Positions 8,761 to 17,645 of a DNA stretch of 22,045 nucleotides are shown here, in pieces. The first letter of the stretch is position 1, and each line of letters begins with the position of its first letter. Source of the stretch: a virus; the IMG/VR virus record IMGVR_UViG_3300008108_000373, positions 1 to 22,045 of that record; one strand, written 5' to 3'. A program made the position numbers and the translations under genes. The notes beneath the pieces are model-generated. The model saw nothing but the letters and a program-made list of their open reading frames with translations, was not told the origin of the DNA and made no database searches.

Positions 8761-11700
8761 TAACTTCTCCTGATACTATTAACATTTTGTGAATTTAAGA
8801 TTTGTGCAGTGTTATCAATAGCGCCTGCACTATTAATCTTTGTAGCTGTAATTGCAGAAATAATTTCTATATCATCAATGCCTGCACCGTTAATAAAGAT
8901 TTGATCTTTTTCTAAACGAATTTCAAATAAACTTCCAAACTTTAAATTATTTTGTTTTGGTACTATAACAAAATTAACAATGTTCGGCGACAGTTGTTTC
9001 ATTACATAAGCTGACAGTTCGCTAAAATAAAAATTATCTCCAAACTCCCAATTTTCTAAATTAAAAAATTCTGTTATAGCAGATAACACTTTAGATTTAA
9101 CATCATTGTCACTTATAACTACTTCTGAATTTTTTATAACTTTAAATGTTGCTTGAACATCGGTATTGGCTTTACTTCCAAACAAAACTTTATATTTTAC
9201 AGGATGATAAATTATTTCATCACTTACTGTTTTAATTTTGTTTAGATCAATAGATAGTAAGTTTGATAAATCATCTGTGCTTTGAGGCAATGGTTCTATG
9301 TTTAAAGAACCGTTAAGCCATTGCCTAAAATTAATATCATATTGTTTAGTTAATACAAATAAATCAATCAGATTAGTTAATCCAGGATCTATCCTTGATT
9401 CATAATCAGCATTATGGATATATTGGAATCTTAAATTATCTCTTCCTTGAGATACTTTGTAATCTAAAGAAGTATGTAATAATCCTGTAGTTGCATTAAA
9501 CAATTTAACAGTTTTTGTATCTAAGAAATAAAAATATTGTCCGTTAGGATAATTATTTAAATTTATATCAAGCTCACTATTAAAAAATAATACTTTTCCA
9601 TTATTTGACACATAGCGATAGTCTTCTTGGCCTTGACTTATTTCGTATTTTTCTTGTATTACAAATCTAGATTCAACAGGTATGCTTTCATTGTCAGGAT
9701 CAACAATTTGATTAAACAATGTTGGATCGTCTACTACTCCGTCGTCATCTGTATCATTAAAAGTAACTTGTATTTTTTTAGTATCAACGTATCCGTCAAG
9801 TCCAACAAACTGATCAGTAATTTCCCAATCTTTATCAAAGTTAAAAGAATAGTTAGATCCAGGAATAGAATTAATGTTTAAAATTTTAATTTTATCTTTT
9901 ACTGTTTGATTATTTCTCACATCATAAACTTTATCGCTTGAATCAAAGAAGAATCGAACTTGTTTATCACTTTCAAAAATAAATCTTTCTAAGCGACTTG
10001 CTACTGTATAAAACTCAGTATCTGAAGTAAACAACACAAGCCAACTAGAGTCAACATTTTGATTTGTAGCATCACCTTGTCGACCTAAGTTGAAATTATC
10101 TATAACATTCAAATTAGTTTCAGTAATAATTTTCCATGTACGAGAGTCTATATCATATCTTAGACCAAATGCTTTATTACCAAAAATTAAATCTATCATC
10201 GAAGCAATTGTAGTGCTTTCTAAGACATCTCTCCAAGCAGGAATAATTTCAGTTAGTTTTGGAGCAAGAGTCAAAACATTGTTATATGGATCAGGAATTA
10301 TGTCATTTAAAACAATAGGACCTGCACCAGTAATTAAAATACCTGTGCCTCCGTTAGTGCCGTCGCCGGCAACAGAAATAACTTTAGTCCATAAAGTAGT
10401 AGCTGCATTAGGAATAGCTTCTATTAATTTTCCATTAAGTGGAGTAATTTTATTAGACTTATTCTTATCAAAATAATAACCTGTTGGCGCATCAAACTTA
10501 ACCAATGCTCCTAGAGTAAAATATTTTAACAGTGTACTAGAAAACGTACCTACTTTTAAAATAAGGTTGTTTACATCTTGTAGATACCCAGTAACTTGAT
10601 TAGTGTCAATTGTTCTGTTGTACCAATATGCGCCAATTAGCTCTGCTGGAATTTTTGCAAAGTTATTATAATAAAAGTTTCTTAAATTTTTAGAACTTAG
10701 CAAAGGAAATATTTGATTATAGATAACTGCTTCAATTTCTGTTCTAGACCTAAACTTAAATCTAAAACTGTCTTGGTAAGTTTCTTTATACAATGCTCCG
10801 TCGTCAGCAAACAAATTTGTCTTGCTGTATTTTCCTGTTGGATCTACAAGATCAAAATAACGGCTAATGCCGCTGCTTGTTCTATTGATTGCTTTAATTT
10901 TAACAATTTCTTGATTAACGCTTAACGGACTAATGTTGTAATCTTCAGCAGTAATCATTCTATTTTGTGTATAGTATGTAGCAGGTGCTCTAGATTTTAT
11001 ACTAGCATTTTCTTCTGCAGGACTACTATTTGTAACAGAACTTTGTAAACTTAGACTTACTGTCAATCTTTCTTGCTGACCTAAATTGCTAGTGTAAGGA
11101 ATATCAATAGTAACATTTCTAACATCTCTAGGATTAACTGTATAACGAAGTCCGTTACTTACTCTATAATAAACACGGAATGTTCCTTGAGGTAAATTAC
11201 CAAATACTCCATCACTAAAGATTAAACTAGCTTGGTCGTCAGTACGTGTTACAACTCCATAGAAATTTTTAATAGACTTGTTTAAACTATTATAGATAAC
11301 GTTGTTGCCTTCAAAGTTAGGAACTTGTGTCCAATACTCTGATTCTGCTCCATTTTTATCTAGTCTATATAACCAAATATCACTGTTGTTGATGTTAACT
11401 GCATCAATGTCTACAGTTTCATCTGTACTAGGTTGTGTGATGTTAAATCTTCCTTGAGCAACAGTACCTTGCTTAAAGTGTAGGAAGAAACCTGTGTTTC
11501 CGCTGCCGTTACCTTTGCCGTCATCTCTATATAAGAAAGCCAGCTGGTTTCCAATTTTAGGAGGTTCTTCAACTATAGCATTGCCGTTTTCAAACGCTGT
11601 AGAGACTATTTCAAAATCCATTGATCTTCCGTCAATAGTTTTATTAAACTTAAAAATAGGAAGTGCAGTAGACAACGTTTGAAATCTATATTGCTCTGTT

Positions 11701-12248
11701 GGAATACCTAATACAAAATCTTTATCGTCAGGATTTCCAAATTTTCTTAATTCAGGAAGTGCAGAGTTAATAACACGAATAAACTGATCGTACCAGTCGC
11801 TGTTGGAGGGGTCGTTCCAACCAATAACTTGGCCTGTTAGATTACGTCCGTTACTATCTAAAATATTTTCAGTAGTAGTAACTGTGTTAAATTTTAGTAG
11901 GCCGCTTGCAGGAATATTTCTTTTAACTTTGTAGCTTAATAATCGAGCTAAACGTAGTACACTTTCACGACGTTCTGCTAAATCTAAGAAGTTTTCACGA
12001 GAATTTAAATCAACTCGAAATGCAAAACTTTGTCCTAAAAAGGCAATAAGATCAATAAGAGCCAAGTATTCGCTTGACTCAATATAATCGTTAAAATCTT
12101 CTGGATAGTTTTCTCTAATGTAGTTAATCATCACGCGGCGAAGGTTTTCAAAGTCGTAACTTTGAAAATCGGCGTTTTGAAAGCTCTGGTAAATTCTTTT
12201 CCAGTCTTCTGCTACTAGTAATCTATTTTGTCTATCGGTTGCTGACAT
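8760..12248 (-). CDS. 6: Baseplate wedge protein gp6 (baseplate J-like), enlarged
   Basis: 1162 residues. The N-terminus (WKRIYQSFQNADFQSYDF, then a segment ending in ENYPEDFNDYIESSEY and LIDLIAFLGQSFAFRVDLN) is the recognisable start of T4-like gp6, whose dimers form the ring of the wedge around the hub. The middle has RAPATYYTQNRMITAEDY, typical of baseplate J-like proteins. The C-terminus (about 1000-1115, from YHPVKYKVLFGSKANTDVQ to LSPNIVNFVIVP) resembles the J-like C-terminal domain. T4 gp6 is 660 residues, so roughly 500 extra residues lie mainly in the middle (about 480-950). That insert includes an acidic DTDDDGVVDD stretch like a Ca-binding loop. The gene lies between gp25 and the giant gene, as gp25-gp6 neighbours do in T4-like phages. 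A late-promoter-like motif sits just upstream; the ribosome site is weak. Confidence 0.93.
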   Translation of the reverse strand: MSATDRQNRLLVAEDWKRIYQSFQNADFQSYDFENLRRVMINYIRENYPEDFNDYIESSEYLALIDLIAFLGQSFAFRVDLNSRENFLDLAERRESVLRLARLLSYKVKRNIPASGLLKFNTVTTTENILDSNGRNLTGQVIGWNDPSNSDWYDQFIRVINSALPELRKFGNPDDKDFVLGIPTEQYRFQTLSTALPIFKFNKTIDGRSMDFEIVSTAFENGNAIVEEPPKIGNQLAFLYRDDGKGNGSGNTGFFLHFKQGTVAQGRFNITQPSTDETVDIDAVNINNSDIWLYRLDKNGAESEYWTQVPNFEGNNVIYNSLNKSIKNFYGVVTRTDDQASLIFSDGVFGNLPQGTFRVYYRVSNGLRYTVNPRDVRNVTIDIPYTSNLGQQERLTVSLSLQSSVTNSSPAEENASIKSRAPATYYTQNRMITAEDYNISPLSVNQEIVKIKAINRTSSGISRYFDLVDPTGKYSKTNLFADDGALYKETYQDSFRFKFRSRTEIEAVIYNQIFPLLSSKNLRNFYYNNFAKIPAELIGAYWYNRTIDTNQVTGYLQDVNNLILKVGTFSSTLLKYFTLGALVKFDAPTGYYFDKNKSNKITPLNGKLIEAIPNAATTLWTKVISVAGDGTNGGTGILITGAGPIVLNDIIPDPYNNVLTLAPKLTEIIPAWRDVLESTTIASMIDLIFGNKAFGLRYDIDSRTWKIITETNLNVIDNFNLGRQGDATNQNVDSSWLVLFTSDTEFYTVASRLERFIFESDKQVRFFFDSSDKVYDVRNNQTVKDKIKILNINSIPGSNYSFNFDKDWEITDQFVGLDGYVDTKKIQVTFNDTDDDGVVDDPTLFNQIVDPDNESIPVESRFVIQEKYEISQGQEDYRYVSNNGKVLFFNSELDINLNNYPNGQYFYFLDTKTVKLFNATTGLLHTSLDYKVSQGRDNLRFQYIHNADYESRIDPGLTNLIDLFVLTKQYDINFRQWLNGSLNIEPLPQSTDDLSNLLSIDLNKIKTVSDEIIYHPVKYKVLFGSKANTDVQATFKVIKNSEVVISDNDVKSKVLSAITEFFNLENWEFGDNFYFSELSAYVMKQLSPNIVNFVIVPKQNNLKFGSLFEIRLEKDQIFINGAGIDDIEIISAITATKINSAGAIDNTAQILNSQNVNSIRRS
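8766..8771 (-). promoter_or_regulatory. Ribosome binding site of the giant gene
   Basis: On the minus strand AGGAGA lies 5 bases before the ATG, inside the last codons of gp6. It fixes the start of the giant gene at 8760 and, with the TAATG overlap, suggests coupled translation from gp6. Confidence 0.8.
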
Positions 12249-12269
12249 ATCTGCGTCCCATTATACAGA

Positions 12270-12277
12270 TATTTATT
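12270..12277 (-). promoter_or_regulatory. Candidate phage late promoter upstream of gp6
   Basis: The 49-base gap between gp25 and gp6 reads AATAAATA on the minus strand, matching the NATAAATA form of the T4-type late promoter read by gp55. It ends 21 bases before the gp6 ATG. Such AT-rich motifs occur by chance in this genome, but this one lies in a true intergenic gap at a sensible distance. It would give gp6 and the giant gene their own late transcript. Confidence 0.45.
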
Positions 12278-12297
12278 GAAATTTATAATGTGAGTGT

Positions 12298-12744
12298 TTA
12301 ATTGCTAACTAGGCCGTTAGCTTGGTCAAACTTAAATCTAATAGATTCTTGTATGTTGTAGGGCAAATATGTTAACTTGCACTCTATTTGTAAACCGCTT
12401 TCATACTGTGTGATAACAACTGTATCAGAAGTAATTCTAGGATCGTAATTAATAATGGCCTCAACGTCTTCAACAATAGCTTGTTTAGATTCTTCTGTTA
12501 AAGGTTCAAAAATATAGTCCCATATAACAGTGCCAAATAAAGGATTTTCAAGTCTTTCTCCTTGACGAACATGAAAATGATTTATAAGATCTTGTTTGAT
12601 TAAAGCAAAATCATACAGACTAAAACTTTTACTATCGTTGCTAACTGTGCTAAAACCTTTATATGTTTTAGACATAGGAGCATTAGGTCTTCCGCTAGGA
12701 CCTTTTAATACAATCTTATCGTATAATTTTTGGCTTGCTGTCAT
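12298..12744 (-). CDS. 25: Baseplate wedge protein gp25 (GPW/gp25 family)
   Basis: 148 residues. RQGERLENPLFGTVIWDYIF followed by EPLTEES is the hallmark core of the GPW_gp25 family, which shares its fold with type VI secretion TssE. In T4, gp25 joins the gp6 wedge dimer and helps attach the first sheath ring. The C-terminal half (YDPRITSDTVVITQYESGLQ, then the CKLTYLPYNIQESIRFKF strands) completes the small alpha/beta domain. T4 gp25 is 132 residues, so this is full length with a slightly longer N-terminus. It follows gp5 by 14 bases; an AAGG about 12 bases before the ATG is a poorly spaced ribosome site. A CTAAATA motif lies inside the gp5 gene about 63 bases upstream. Confidence 0.95.
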   Translation of the reverse strand: MTASQKLYDKIVLKGPSGRPNAPMSKTYKGFSTVSNDSKSFSLYDFALIKQDLINHFHVRQGERLENPLFGTVIWDYIFEPLTEESKQAIVEDVEAIINYDPRITSDTVVITQYESGLQIECKLTYLPYNIQESIRFKFDQANGLVSN

Positions 12745-12758
12745 AATAATATTTAACC

Positions 12759-14558
12759 TTATTCGTCGGCGCCGCTTACCTTGGCAAACGTATCTGTAGC
12801 AGTAGAATATTTAGACCAAGCTGGCGCAGGTTCACTTAGTGTTTTTGTTTCTAAGTCTGAATATGCTCCGTCAGTTTGATTCACAGTATTAGTTCTACCG
12901 TCTAAATCTCTATCAAGTTTTTCTCGTTTAAACATTTTTGGATCAAGATTCTCATGGTGAGGCCATGGCTCATGTGTAGGAACTCTACGCAATATAGAAT
13001 CAATCTCAGGATTTCCTATTTCATTAGGAAGAATATTTACTTTAAGCTTTGGCGGTAAAACTGCCAACGCTGCTTCTGCAGGTGCTGCTGCACCGGCGGC
13101 ACTTGCGGCGCCTGGCCCGTTCATATGAATAACTCCGGCGGATTCAATATGACTTCCTCCAGATTTAATATTAGTAGACCCGCTTGCTGTAAAATTATTA
13201 CTGCCCGTTGTTAATAAGTTAAAAGAGCCGCCTACTTTAATTTTTGTTGTTCCATTTATAGACGAATCTAAACTGCCTTTTACTAAAGATTTTGAGCTAC
13301 CGTTAGTTACAGAATCCGTACTGCCTTTTGTAAGAGTTTTATAGTCGGCATCGTTTTGAATGTCAATGTTACCTACAACATGTTTTGTTAACTTTGCTCC
13401 TAGAGTTATGTTAACGTCTTGTTTAATGTGTAGATTTTGTCTGCCGTCTACTATTAAAACTTGATCTTTAGTCACTTCAGTTTGCATACTTCCGCCAACT
13501 TTAAGATTGAAGTTGCGTTTTGCTTCTAGATTAATATCTCTATCAGCTAAAACATTAAAATCTGTTTTTGTATGCATAGTGATAGAGTCTTCAGTGTAGA
13601 TGTCCATTTTTCCATCACTGGTTAATTCGATCCAAGCTGTTCCTCTAGCGTTTCCAATATAGATTAAATCTTCACTGTTATGCAATAATATTTGATGTCC
13701 TGTTCTAGTACGAATACGAATTAATTCGTTATGCGGTATTTCTTTTTGACCGTCAGTTTCGCCTTGTTCAACCGCAGCATATTCTGGAGGGCCGTCAGTT
13801 GCAGTTGTTTTGCGAATAAACTTATCGTCACCGTCGTCCATTACAAAACTAGATCCGCCTAATCTGCTTACATACGCTTGATCAATAGGGCTTTCTTTTT
13901 TACCTATTTTTCCCCTTTTACCTTTTTTATCAATAGGACCAGGAGTGCTTATACCAAAAACTGCACTAGGAATTTCTCTACGAGCACTAGAAGTAGTAAT
14001 GCCTCTGATATCATCTTGTAATAATCCTTGGGTATCTAGCGTGCCTTCAAACGGAGTTGCTGGTTTTTTAAATTTTGTTGGGTCTACGCTGCTGTCATTT
14101 TTAATTTTATTGTACTCAGCAACCGGCACTCTAGCTTTATCAGTTTCTTTACTTGTAGCAAAACTTGTTGCAGCATAGCCTGGCATCATAAAGTTCATAT
14201 ATTGATCTTGAGCACAACCTATCCAATATCCTTTTCTAGGATCTCCGTCAATAAAGATAACAACAACAATACCGCCAATGTCAGGCGGTATCATCCACAT
14301 TCCATAACTTTTTTGTGTGTTGTTATAATCTTCATCACCTTCATCAATATGCCTAATACTAGTTTGTCCTGCAAACGGACTTAGATATTTTACTTGATGC
14401 AATTGACCTGTTGAGTCTGTGTCGTTGCCAGACTCGTGCATTAGTTGCACTTCTAGAGTGCCCATGTATGTAGGATCTAAATGACTTACAATTTTTGCAA
14501 GGTACGGTCCTGGACTCGGAAGCGAGTAATTCGTGCCTTTTCTTTCTTCGATAGCCAT
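12759..14558 (-). CDS. 5: Baseplate hub spike protein gp5, no lysozyme domain
   Basis: 599 residues. Residues about 17-120 form the gp5/VgrG OB-fold: PGPYLAKIVSHLDPTYMGTL, then YGMWMIPPDIGGIVVVIFID and DPRKGYWIGC. After a linker, residues about 230-490 are short beta-strand repeats (HQILLHNSEDLIYIG, SITMHTKTDFNVLADRDINL, KQDVNITLGAKLTKHVVGNI, TTGSNNFTASGSTNIKSGG), the triple beta-helix needle that pierces the outer membrane. An Ala-rich linker leads to a Pro/His-rich tail with RVPTHEPWPHHENLDP, which I recall from marine T4-like gp5. T4 gp5 has a lysozyme domain between OB-fold and helix; nothing of that kind is visible here. GGAG lies 8 bases before the ATG. The gene follows the hub gene by 3 bases, in keeping with a gp27-gp5 hub-spike pair. 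Confidence 0.92.
   Translation of the reverse strand: MAIEERKGTNYSLPSPGPYLAKIVSHLDPTYMGTLEVQLMHESGNDTDSTGQLHQVKYLSPFAGQTSIRHIDEGDEDYNNTQKSYGMWMIPPDIGGIVVVIFIDGDPRKGYWIGCAQDQYMNFMMPGYAATSFATSKETDKARVPVAEYNKIKNDSSVDPTKFKKPATPFEGTLDTQGLLQDDIRGITTSSARREIPSAVFGISTPGPIDKKGKRGKIGKKESPIDQAYVSRLGGSSFVMDDGDDKFIRKTTATDGPPEYAAVEQGETDGQKEIPHNELIRIRTRTGHQILLHNSEDLIYIGNARGTAWIELTSDGKMDIYTEDSITMHTKTDFNVLADRDINLEAKRNFNLKVGGSMQTEVTKDQVLIVDGRQNLHIKQDVNITLGAKLTKHVVGNIDIQNDADYKTLTKGSTDSVTNGSSKSLVKGSLDSSINGTTKIKVGGSFNLLTTGSNNFTASGSTNIKSGGSHIESAGVIHMNGPGAASAAGAAAPAEAALAVLPPKLKVNILPNEIGNPEIDSILRRVPTHEPWPHHENLDPKMFKREKLDRDLDGRTNTVNQTDGAYSDLETKTLSEPAPAWSKYSTATDTFAKVSGADE
12808..12814 (-). promoter_or_regulatory. Possible intragenic late promoter before gp25
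   Basis: CTAAATA occurs on the minus strand inside the 3' end of the gp5 gene, 63 bases before the gp25 ATG. It is identical to the motif in the divergent control region at 17639. Inside coding DNA of this AT content a chance match is quite possible. Confidence 0.25.
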
Positions 14559-14561
14559 TTA

Positions 14562-16568
14562 TTAGGCTCCTTTGCTGAATTCTTGGTTTAATGGCGATTC
14601 CGTTGCAATTGGACCGCCTTCTCTATTTGTAGATTCTTGGTTTCTTCTTCTTACAAGATTTAAAGTTTGAGAAAATTTTCCTTTAGAAAAATTATTCTCT
14701 AATGTAAGAACTTGATACAATCCGCTAAATGCTTTTAATAATTCAGTGCCTGACGGAAATTCGTATAGTCCATTAGGTTTTCCATTGTCAACTGGCACTC
14801 TAAAGTTTATAATGACATCAACTTCTCCGCTTTGGTAATCCATAGAGCCATCTGAATTCATATTCATGTATTCTGTTTGTTTTGCAGAATAGTTTCCAAA
14901 CCCGCTGTCTGCCAAATAATAAGGATCTCCGATGATTGTTAAATCAAGTTCTAATATATCTGACTGTGATGTTACTGCTTCCATAAACTGTCTAGCTGCA
15001 CGAGATTTAAAATCTTCTAAAGCGCCGCCGCCTCGATTTGCTAAAGGAGTTTTTATTCCTGTAGCAAGAAGTTTATTAGGTAATTCTACTTTAGACAAAT
15101 CTTCATTCTTTAAAACAAACTCTTTAGTTGCAGGAGCAGTACCTACTGCTGTACTAGATTGAGCACCAATAGCAGCGTCGCCGCCAGTTAAATTTCTATC
15201 AGCACTCATAGCAGTATAAAAACCTGCTTTAAATTGTAAATCAAAATCTAGTACATCAACGTTTTTGCCAGTATAGATATAGTTGTATTCTTTTAGTGCT
15301 TGACGTTTTAGATTAGTCTTACCTTTAAGACTAGTACCAGGCGCACTTAATTTAGATACGTGAACTTTGTAAGGTATAACCCTATATCGAATATTCTTAG
15401 GATATGTACCGGATGAGTTAACTTGATTATCTACTTGTATAACCCTTGCTTCAATTCTCCACCAATCTACCATACCGTTTTCATCAACTGTTTCAAGTGC
15501 AGCACGACCATATTCACTCATTAAAATAACTTGGTTAATAACGTTGATGATATCACTGCCTTGTGCAAACTTAAATTCTGTTTTCTGGGGATCAATAACT
15601 GATTTACTTCTTTTAAAAGTTCCACTAGCTGCATCGTACACACTGATTTCTTGACCAAAAGGTTGCATACCCATACGCTTAGTATCAAATCCCATACTGG
15701 CTAACGCAATTTTATTGAACCCGCCGTCTTGATCAGGAGACTCGGGAAAATCTATTGAATATGTATCTGCGGCGTTGTCATCTCCTGACTTTTGAATAAT
15801 TTCTGCTGCTCTAGCATTTAAAACATTTTCAAGCGTTTTGTTTGCATCAGGTCCTGCTGCTCCGCCTTTTAACATTTCTAAAACTGTTTTACCTACAATA
15901 GCTACATCAGTTTTAAGCTCTGCATGAACAGTTGTAAATGCTTTATCAGTCCAAGGATATGCTTCTATTTGATAAACTGAACCAGCTGCTGTAACTTTCA
16001 TATCAAGCGTTTGAATACGCATTGGAATGTATTTTGTTGTGTTAGGAATTTTTATGTTTTGTTCATTAGGAGTCTTGTGTCCATAAAATTCAATTGTTAG
16101 TAACAAAGGAACTTCTGTGTAATTGGTGTTCCCATTTTCTAAAGCTGCAATCTGCAATACTTGGAAAAGCATTCCCATACTGTAAGGTTCAGTAACTTTA
16201 AAACTTATAGAAGTTGCATTTGTATTTCCGCCTGCGGCTTTGAATCCAACAGCAGAAGCAAGACGTAAATCATCCATATAGAAATCATACTTGCCTGAAG
16301 GATTAACAGCAGTAGTATAAACTGTAGATACTCGATTATCAGGTTGTCCGCTAGCACTTCTTAAAATAATTTTTTTATCACTTAGACTTTGTTTTCTATA
16401 ATCAGAACCGTTGATGTCATTGTTTGACATAACTGATAAAGTAAAGACATAGTTATACAAAGCATAATCATGAAGAACATTAATAAATGGAGGTGATCCT
16501 GAAACAGGAGCTGCTGATTTTGGTGCTGATGATCCGGCGCCTTCGCTTGTTACTTTTGTCGTAGCCAT
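14562..16568 (-). CDS. Probable baseplate hub protein (gp27-type)
   Basis: 668 residues. I do not recognise it with certainty. It starts with a Ser/Ala/Pro-rich stretch (about 1-27), then beta-rich segments: NVLHDYALYNYVFTLSVMSN, FKVTEPYSMGMLFQVLQIAA, PLLLTIEFYGH, and YIPMRIQTLDMKVTAAGS leading to YQIEAYPW. A C-terminal part has LELDLTIIGDPYYLADSGFG and VDVIINFRVP, common in hub and tail-tube-fold proteins. Position between gp53 and the gp5 spike, 3 bases before gp5, and the beta-rich content fit the trimeric hub that holds gp5 (T4 gp27, 391 residues), with extra length from inserted segments. Two shorter roles, tail-tube initiator or tape-measure chaperone, cannot be excluded. The ribosome site is weak (AGG, 11 bases away), suggesting coupling to gp53. 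Confidence 0.6.
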   Translation of the reverse strand: MATTKVTSEGAGSSAPKSAAPVSGSPPFINVLHDYALYNYVFTLSVMSNNDINGSDYRKQSLSDKKIILRSASGQPDNRVSTVYTTAVNPSGKYDFYMDDLRLASAVGFKAAGGNTNATSISFKVTEPYSMGMLFQVLQIAALENGNTNYTEVPLLLTIEFYGHKTPNEQNIKIPNTTKYIPMRIQTLDMKVTAAGSVYQIEAYPWTDKAFTTVHAELKTDVAIVGKTVLEMLKGGAAGPDANKTLENVLNARAAEIIQKSGDDNAADTYSIDFPESPDQDGGFNKIALASMGFDTKRMGMQPFGQEISVYDAASGTFKRSKSVIDPQKTEFKFAQGSDIINVINQVILMSEYGRAALETVDENGMVDWWRIEARVIQVDNQVNSSGTYPKNIRYRVIPYKVHVSKLSAPGTSLKGKTNLKRQALKEYNYIYTGKNVDVLDFDLQFKAGFYTAMSADRNLTGGDAAIGAQSSTAVGTAPATKEFVLKNEDLSKVELPNKLLATGIKTPLANRGGGALEDFKSRAARQFMEAVTSQSDILELDLTIIGDPYYLADSGFGNYSAKQTEYMNMNSDGSMDYQSGEVDVIINFRVPVDNGKPNGLYEFPSGTELLKAFSGLYQVLTLENNFSKGKFSQTLNLVRRRNQESTNREGGPIATESPLNQEFSKGA

Positions 16569-16571
16569 ATT

Positions 16572-16871
16572 TTATAAACCTAAAGAAGCAAATAAATTTT
16601 CTTTTCTTGGAAGGTATAATTCAACTCCTGGAACAAAGTCAAAGATAGGATCTTTAATTCTGTCCATATTACGTTGAGCAAAAACCCACCACAACTTAGG
16701 AGTACCGTAAAGTGCCTGTGATGCAAGATCCGGCCTGTGTATAAAAGGAGTAGTAATAGTCCACCTGTCGTCATCAGGATCGGCTGCTATAGGACGAATT
16801 GCTAATAAATCAAGATAGTCTTCAGTTATTGGAGTAGTAAACCAAGGACTGGTTGAACTGTACAATGCCAT
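16572..16871 (-). CDS. 53: Baseplate wedge protein gp53, short form
   Basis: 99 residues. The C-terminal half (FIHRPDLASQALYGTPKLWW, then VFAQRNMDRIKDPIFDF and VPGVELYLP) is the conserved core of gp53-like wedge proteins: a chain that names a start position, a WW pair and a LysM-like P-G-x-x-L-x-x-P end. T4 gp53 is 196 residues, so this is a reduced version close to the core alone. In T4 it clamps adjacent wedges around the hub. GGAGG lies 9 bases before the ATG, and the start overlaps the upstream stop as TAATG. It sits in a run of hub and wedge genes, which supports the call. Confidence 0.8.
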   Translation of the reverse strand: MALYSSTSPWFTTPITEDYLDLLAIRPIAADPDDDRWTITTPFIHRPDLASQALYGTPKLWWVFAQRNMDRIKDPIFDFVPGVELYLPRKENLFASLGL

Positions 16872-17617
16872 TATACATAACCTCCAGTTTTAACATAGCC
16901 GCCACTAACAAATTTTGTTAAGCTAAATTGTCTAGCTGCTTCTCTACTATAAACAGGTTGTAGTTGCAAAGTTAATGTGCTTTTTGTAGGAACTCTAGAA
17001 GTTTTAGCACTACCTAACAGTCCTCCTATAGCACTGCCTACTGCACCTCCAAGTGCTCCTGCAACTGATCCTAACACACTATCATCAGCAGGAATATAAT
17101 CTGCATCTGAAGGTAGATCCATGCTAAAACTTTTTACTACCACAGGAAGATTATTAAATACATGCTCTCCATATGCATTGAATTTTAATATGGGAGGAGG
17201 ATTGCCGGCATCTGCATCTGTTCCTGCAAACATTTTTGTAGCAGATCTTAAAAAATGCAGAGTCGCAACCCAATAAAGTGCTTGCTGTCCGTCTTCAACG
17301 TTGAAAGGACCTGACACTGTAATAGTATCTGCTCTAGAGTTTTCATAAGCAATAAATTGATAGTTTTGGTGAGTTACTGCAACATCACTATAGTTTGCTG
17401 TATGACTTAATTGAATAGTAGGAGTATAGGGAAATATCAATCCGCCAACGTCTCTCAAAGGTTTTAGAACTGTGCTATCATTAAATCCTTTAATATCAGG
17501 AATGCTAAGTCTAACACGCCAGTCTTTTGATGAGTCCGATGGGCCAAAAATTGCAGCGATTCCTCCAGAAATCAAACTAGCTGGGTTAAGGGATGGCAAT
17601 TCAATTTTGGGTAGCAT
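16871..17617 (-). CDS. Tail tube-baseplate junction protein, gp48/gp54-like
   Basis: 248 residues from the ATG at 17617. I prefer this start because GGAG lies 8 bases upstream; the in-frame ATG at 17638 has no ribosome site and directly abuts the late promoter, so it would precede the transcript start. The body (DWRVRLSIPDIKGFND, GGLIFPYTPTIQLSHTANYS, YQFIAYENSRADTITVSGPF, ALYWVATLHFLRSATKMFAG) resembles tail-tube-fold proteins that cap or start the tube, such as T4 gp48 or gp54. A Gly/Ala-rich segment (181-205, VLGSVAGALGGAVGSAIGG and onward) forms a hydrophobic glycine zipper, with a weaker one near the N-terminus (LISGGIAAIFG). First gene of the late leftward cluster. Assignment to gp48 versus gp54 is not resolved. 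Confidence 0.6.
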   Translation of the reverse strand: MLPKIELPSLNPASLISGGIAAIFGPSDSSKDWRVRLSIPDIKGFNDSTVLKPLRDVGGLIFPYTPTIQLSHTANYSDVAVTHQNYQFIAYENSRADTITVSGPFNVEDGQQALYWVATLHFLRSATKMFAGTDADAGNPPPILKFNAYGEHVFNNLPVVVKSFSMDLPSDADYIPADDSVLGSVAGALGGAVGSAIGGLLGSAKTSRVPTKSTLTLQLQPVYSREAARQFSLTKFVSGGYVKTGGYV

Positions 17618-17638
17618 TATATATCTCCATTTATCCAT

Positions 17639-17645
17639 TATTTAG
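17639..17645 (-). promoter_or_regulatory. Late promoter for the leftward baseplate cluster
   Basis: The minus strand reads CTAAATA, the -10-like late promoter form known from marine T4-like phages (T4: TATAAATA), recognised by gp55. Transcription would begin about 6-7 bases downstream, near 17632, leaving room for the GGAG site and the ATG at 17617. It abuts the -35 box of the divergent gp55 promoter. Confidence 0.65.

Noticed and set aside
10090-10476. Rightward open frame of 128 codons
   Set aside because: Antisense to gp6 and an artefact of its codon pattern; the gp6 protein is clearly the real product.
12249-12297. Terminator between gp25 and gp6
   Set aside because: No GC-rich hairpin followed by a T-run in either direction in this 49-base gap.
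16580-16774. Leftward 64-codon frame overlapping gp53 in another phase
   Set aside because: gp53 in the alternative frame has family motifs, a GGAGG site and a TAATG junction; this frame has none.
17618-17638. Upstream ATG at 17638 as start of the gp48/gp54-like gene
   Set aside because: No ribosome site, directly touching the late promoter and upstream of its expected transcript start; the ATG at 17617 has GGAG at good spacing.
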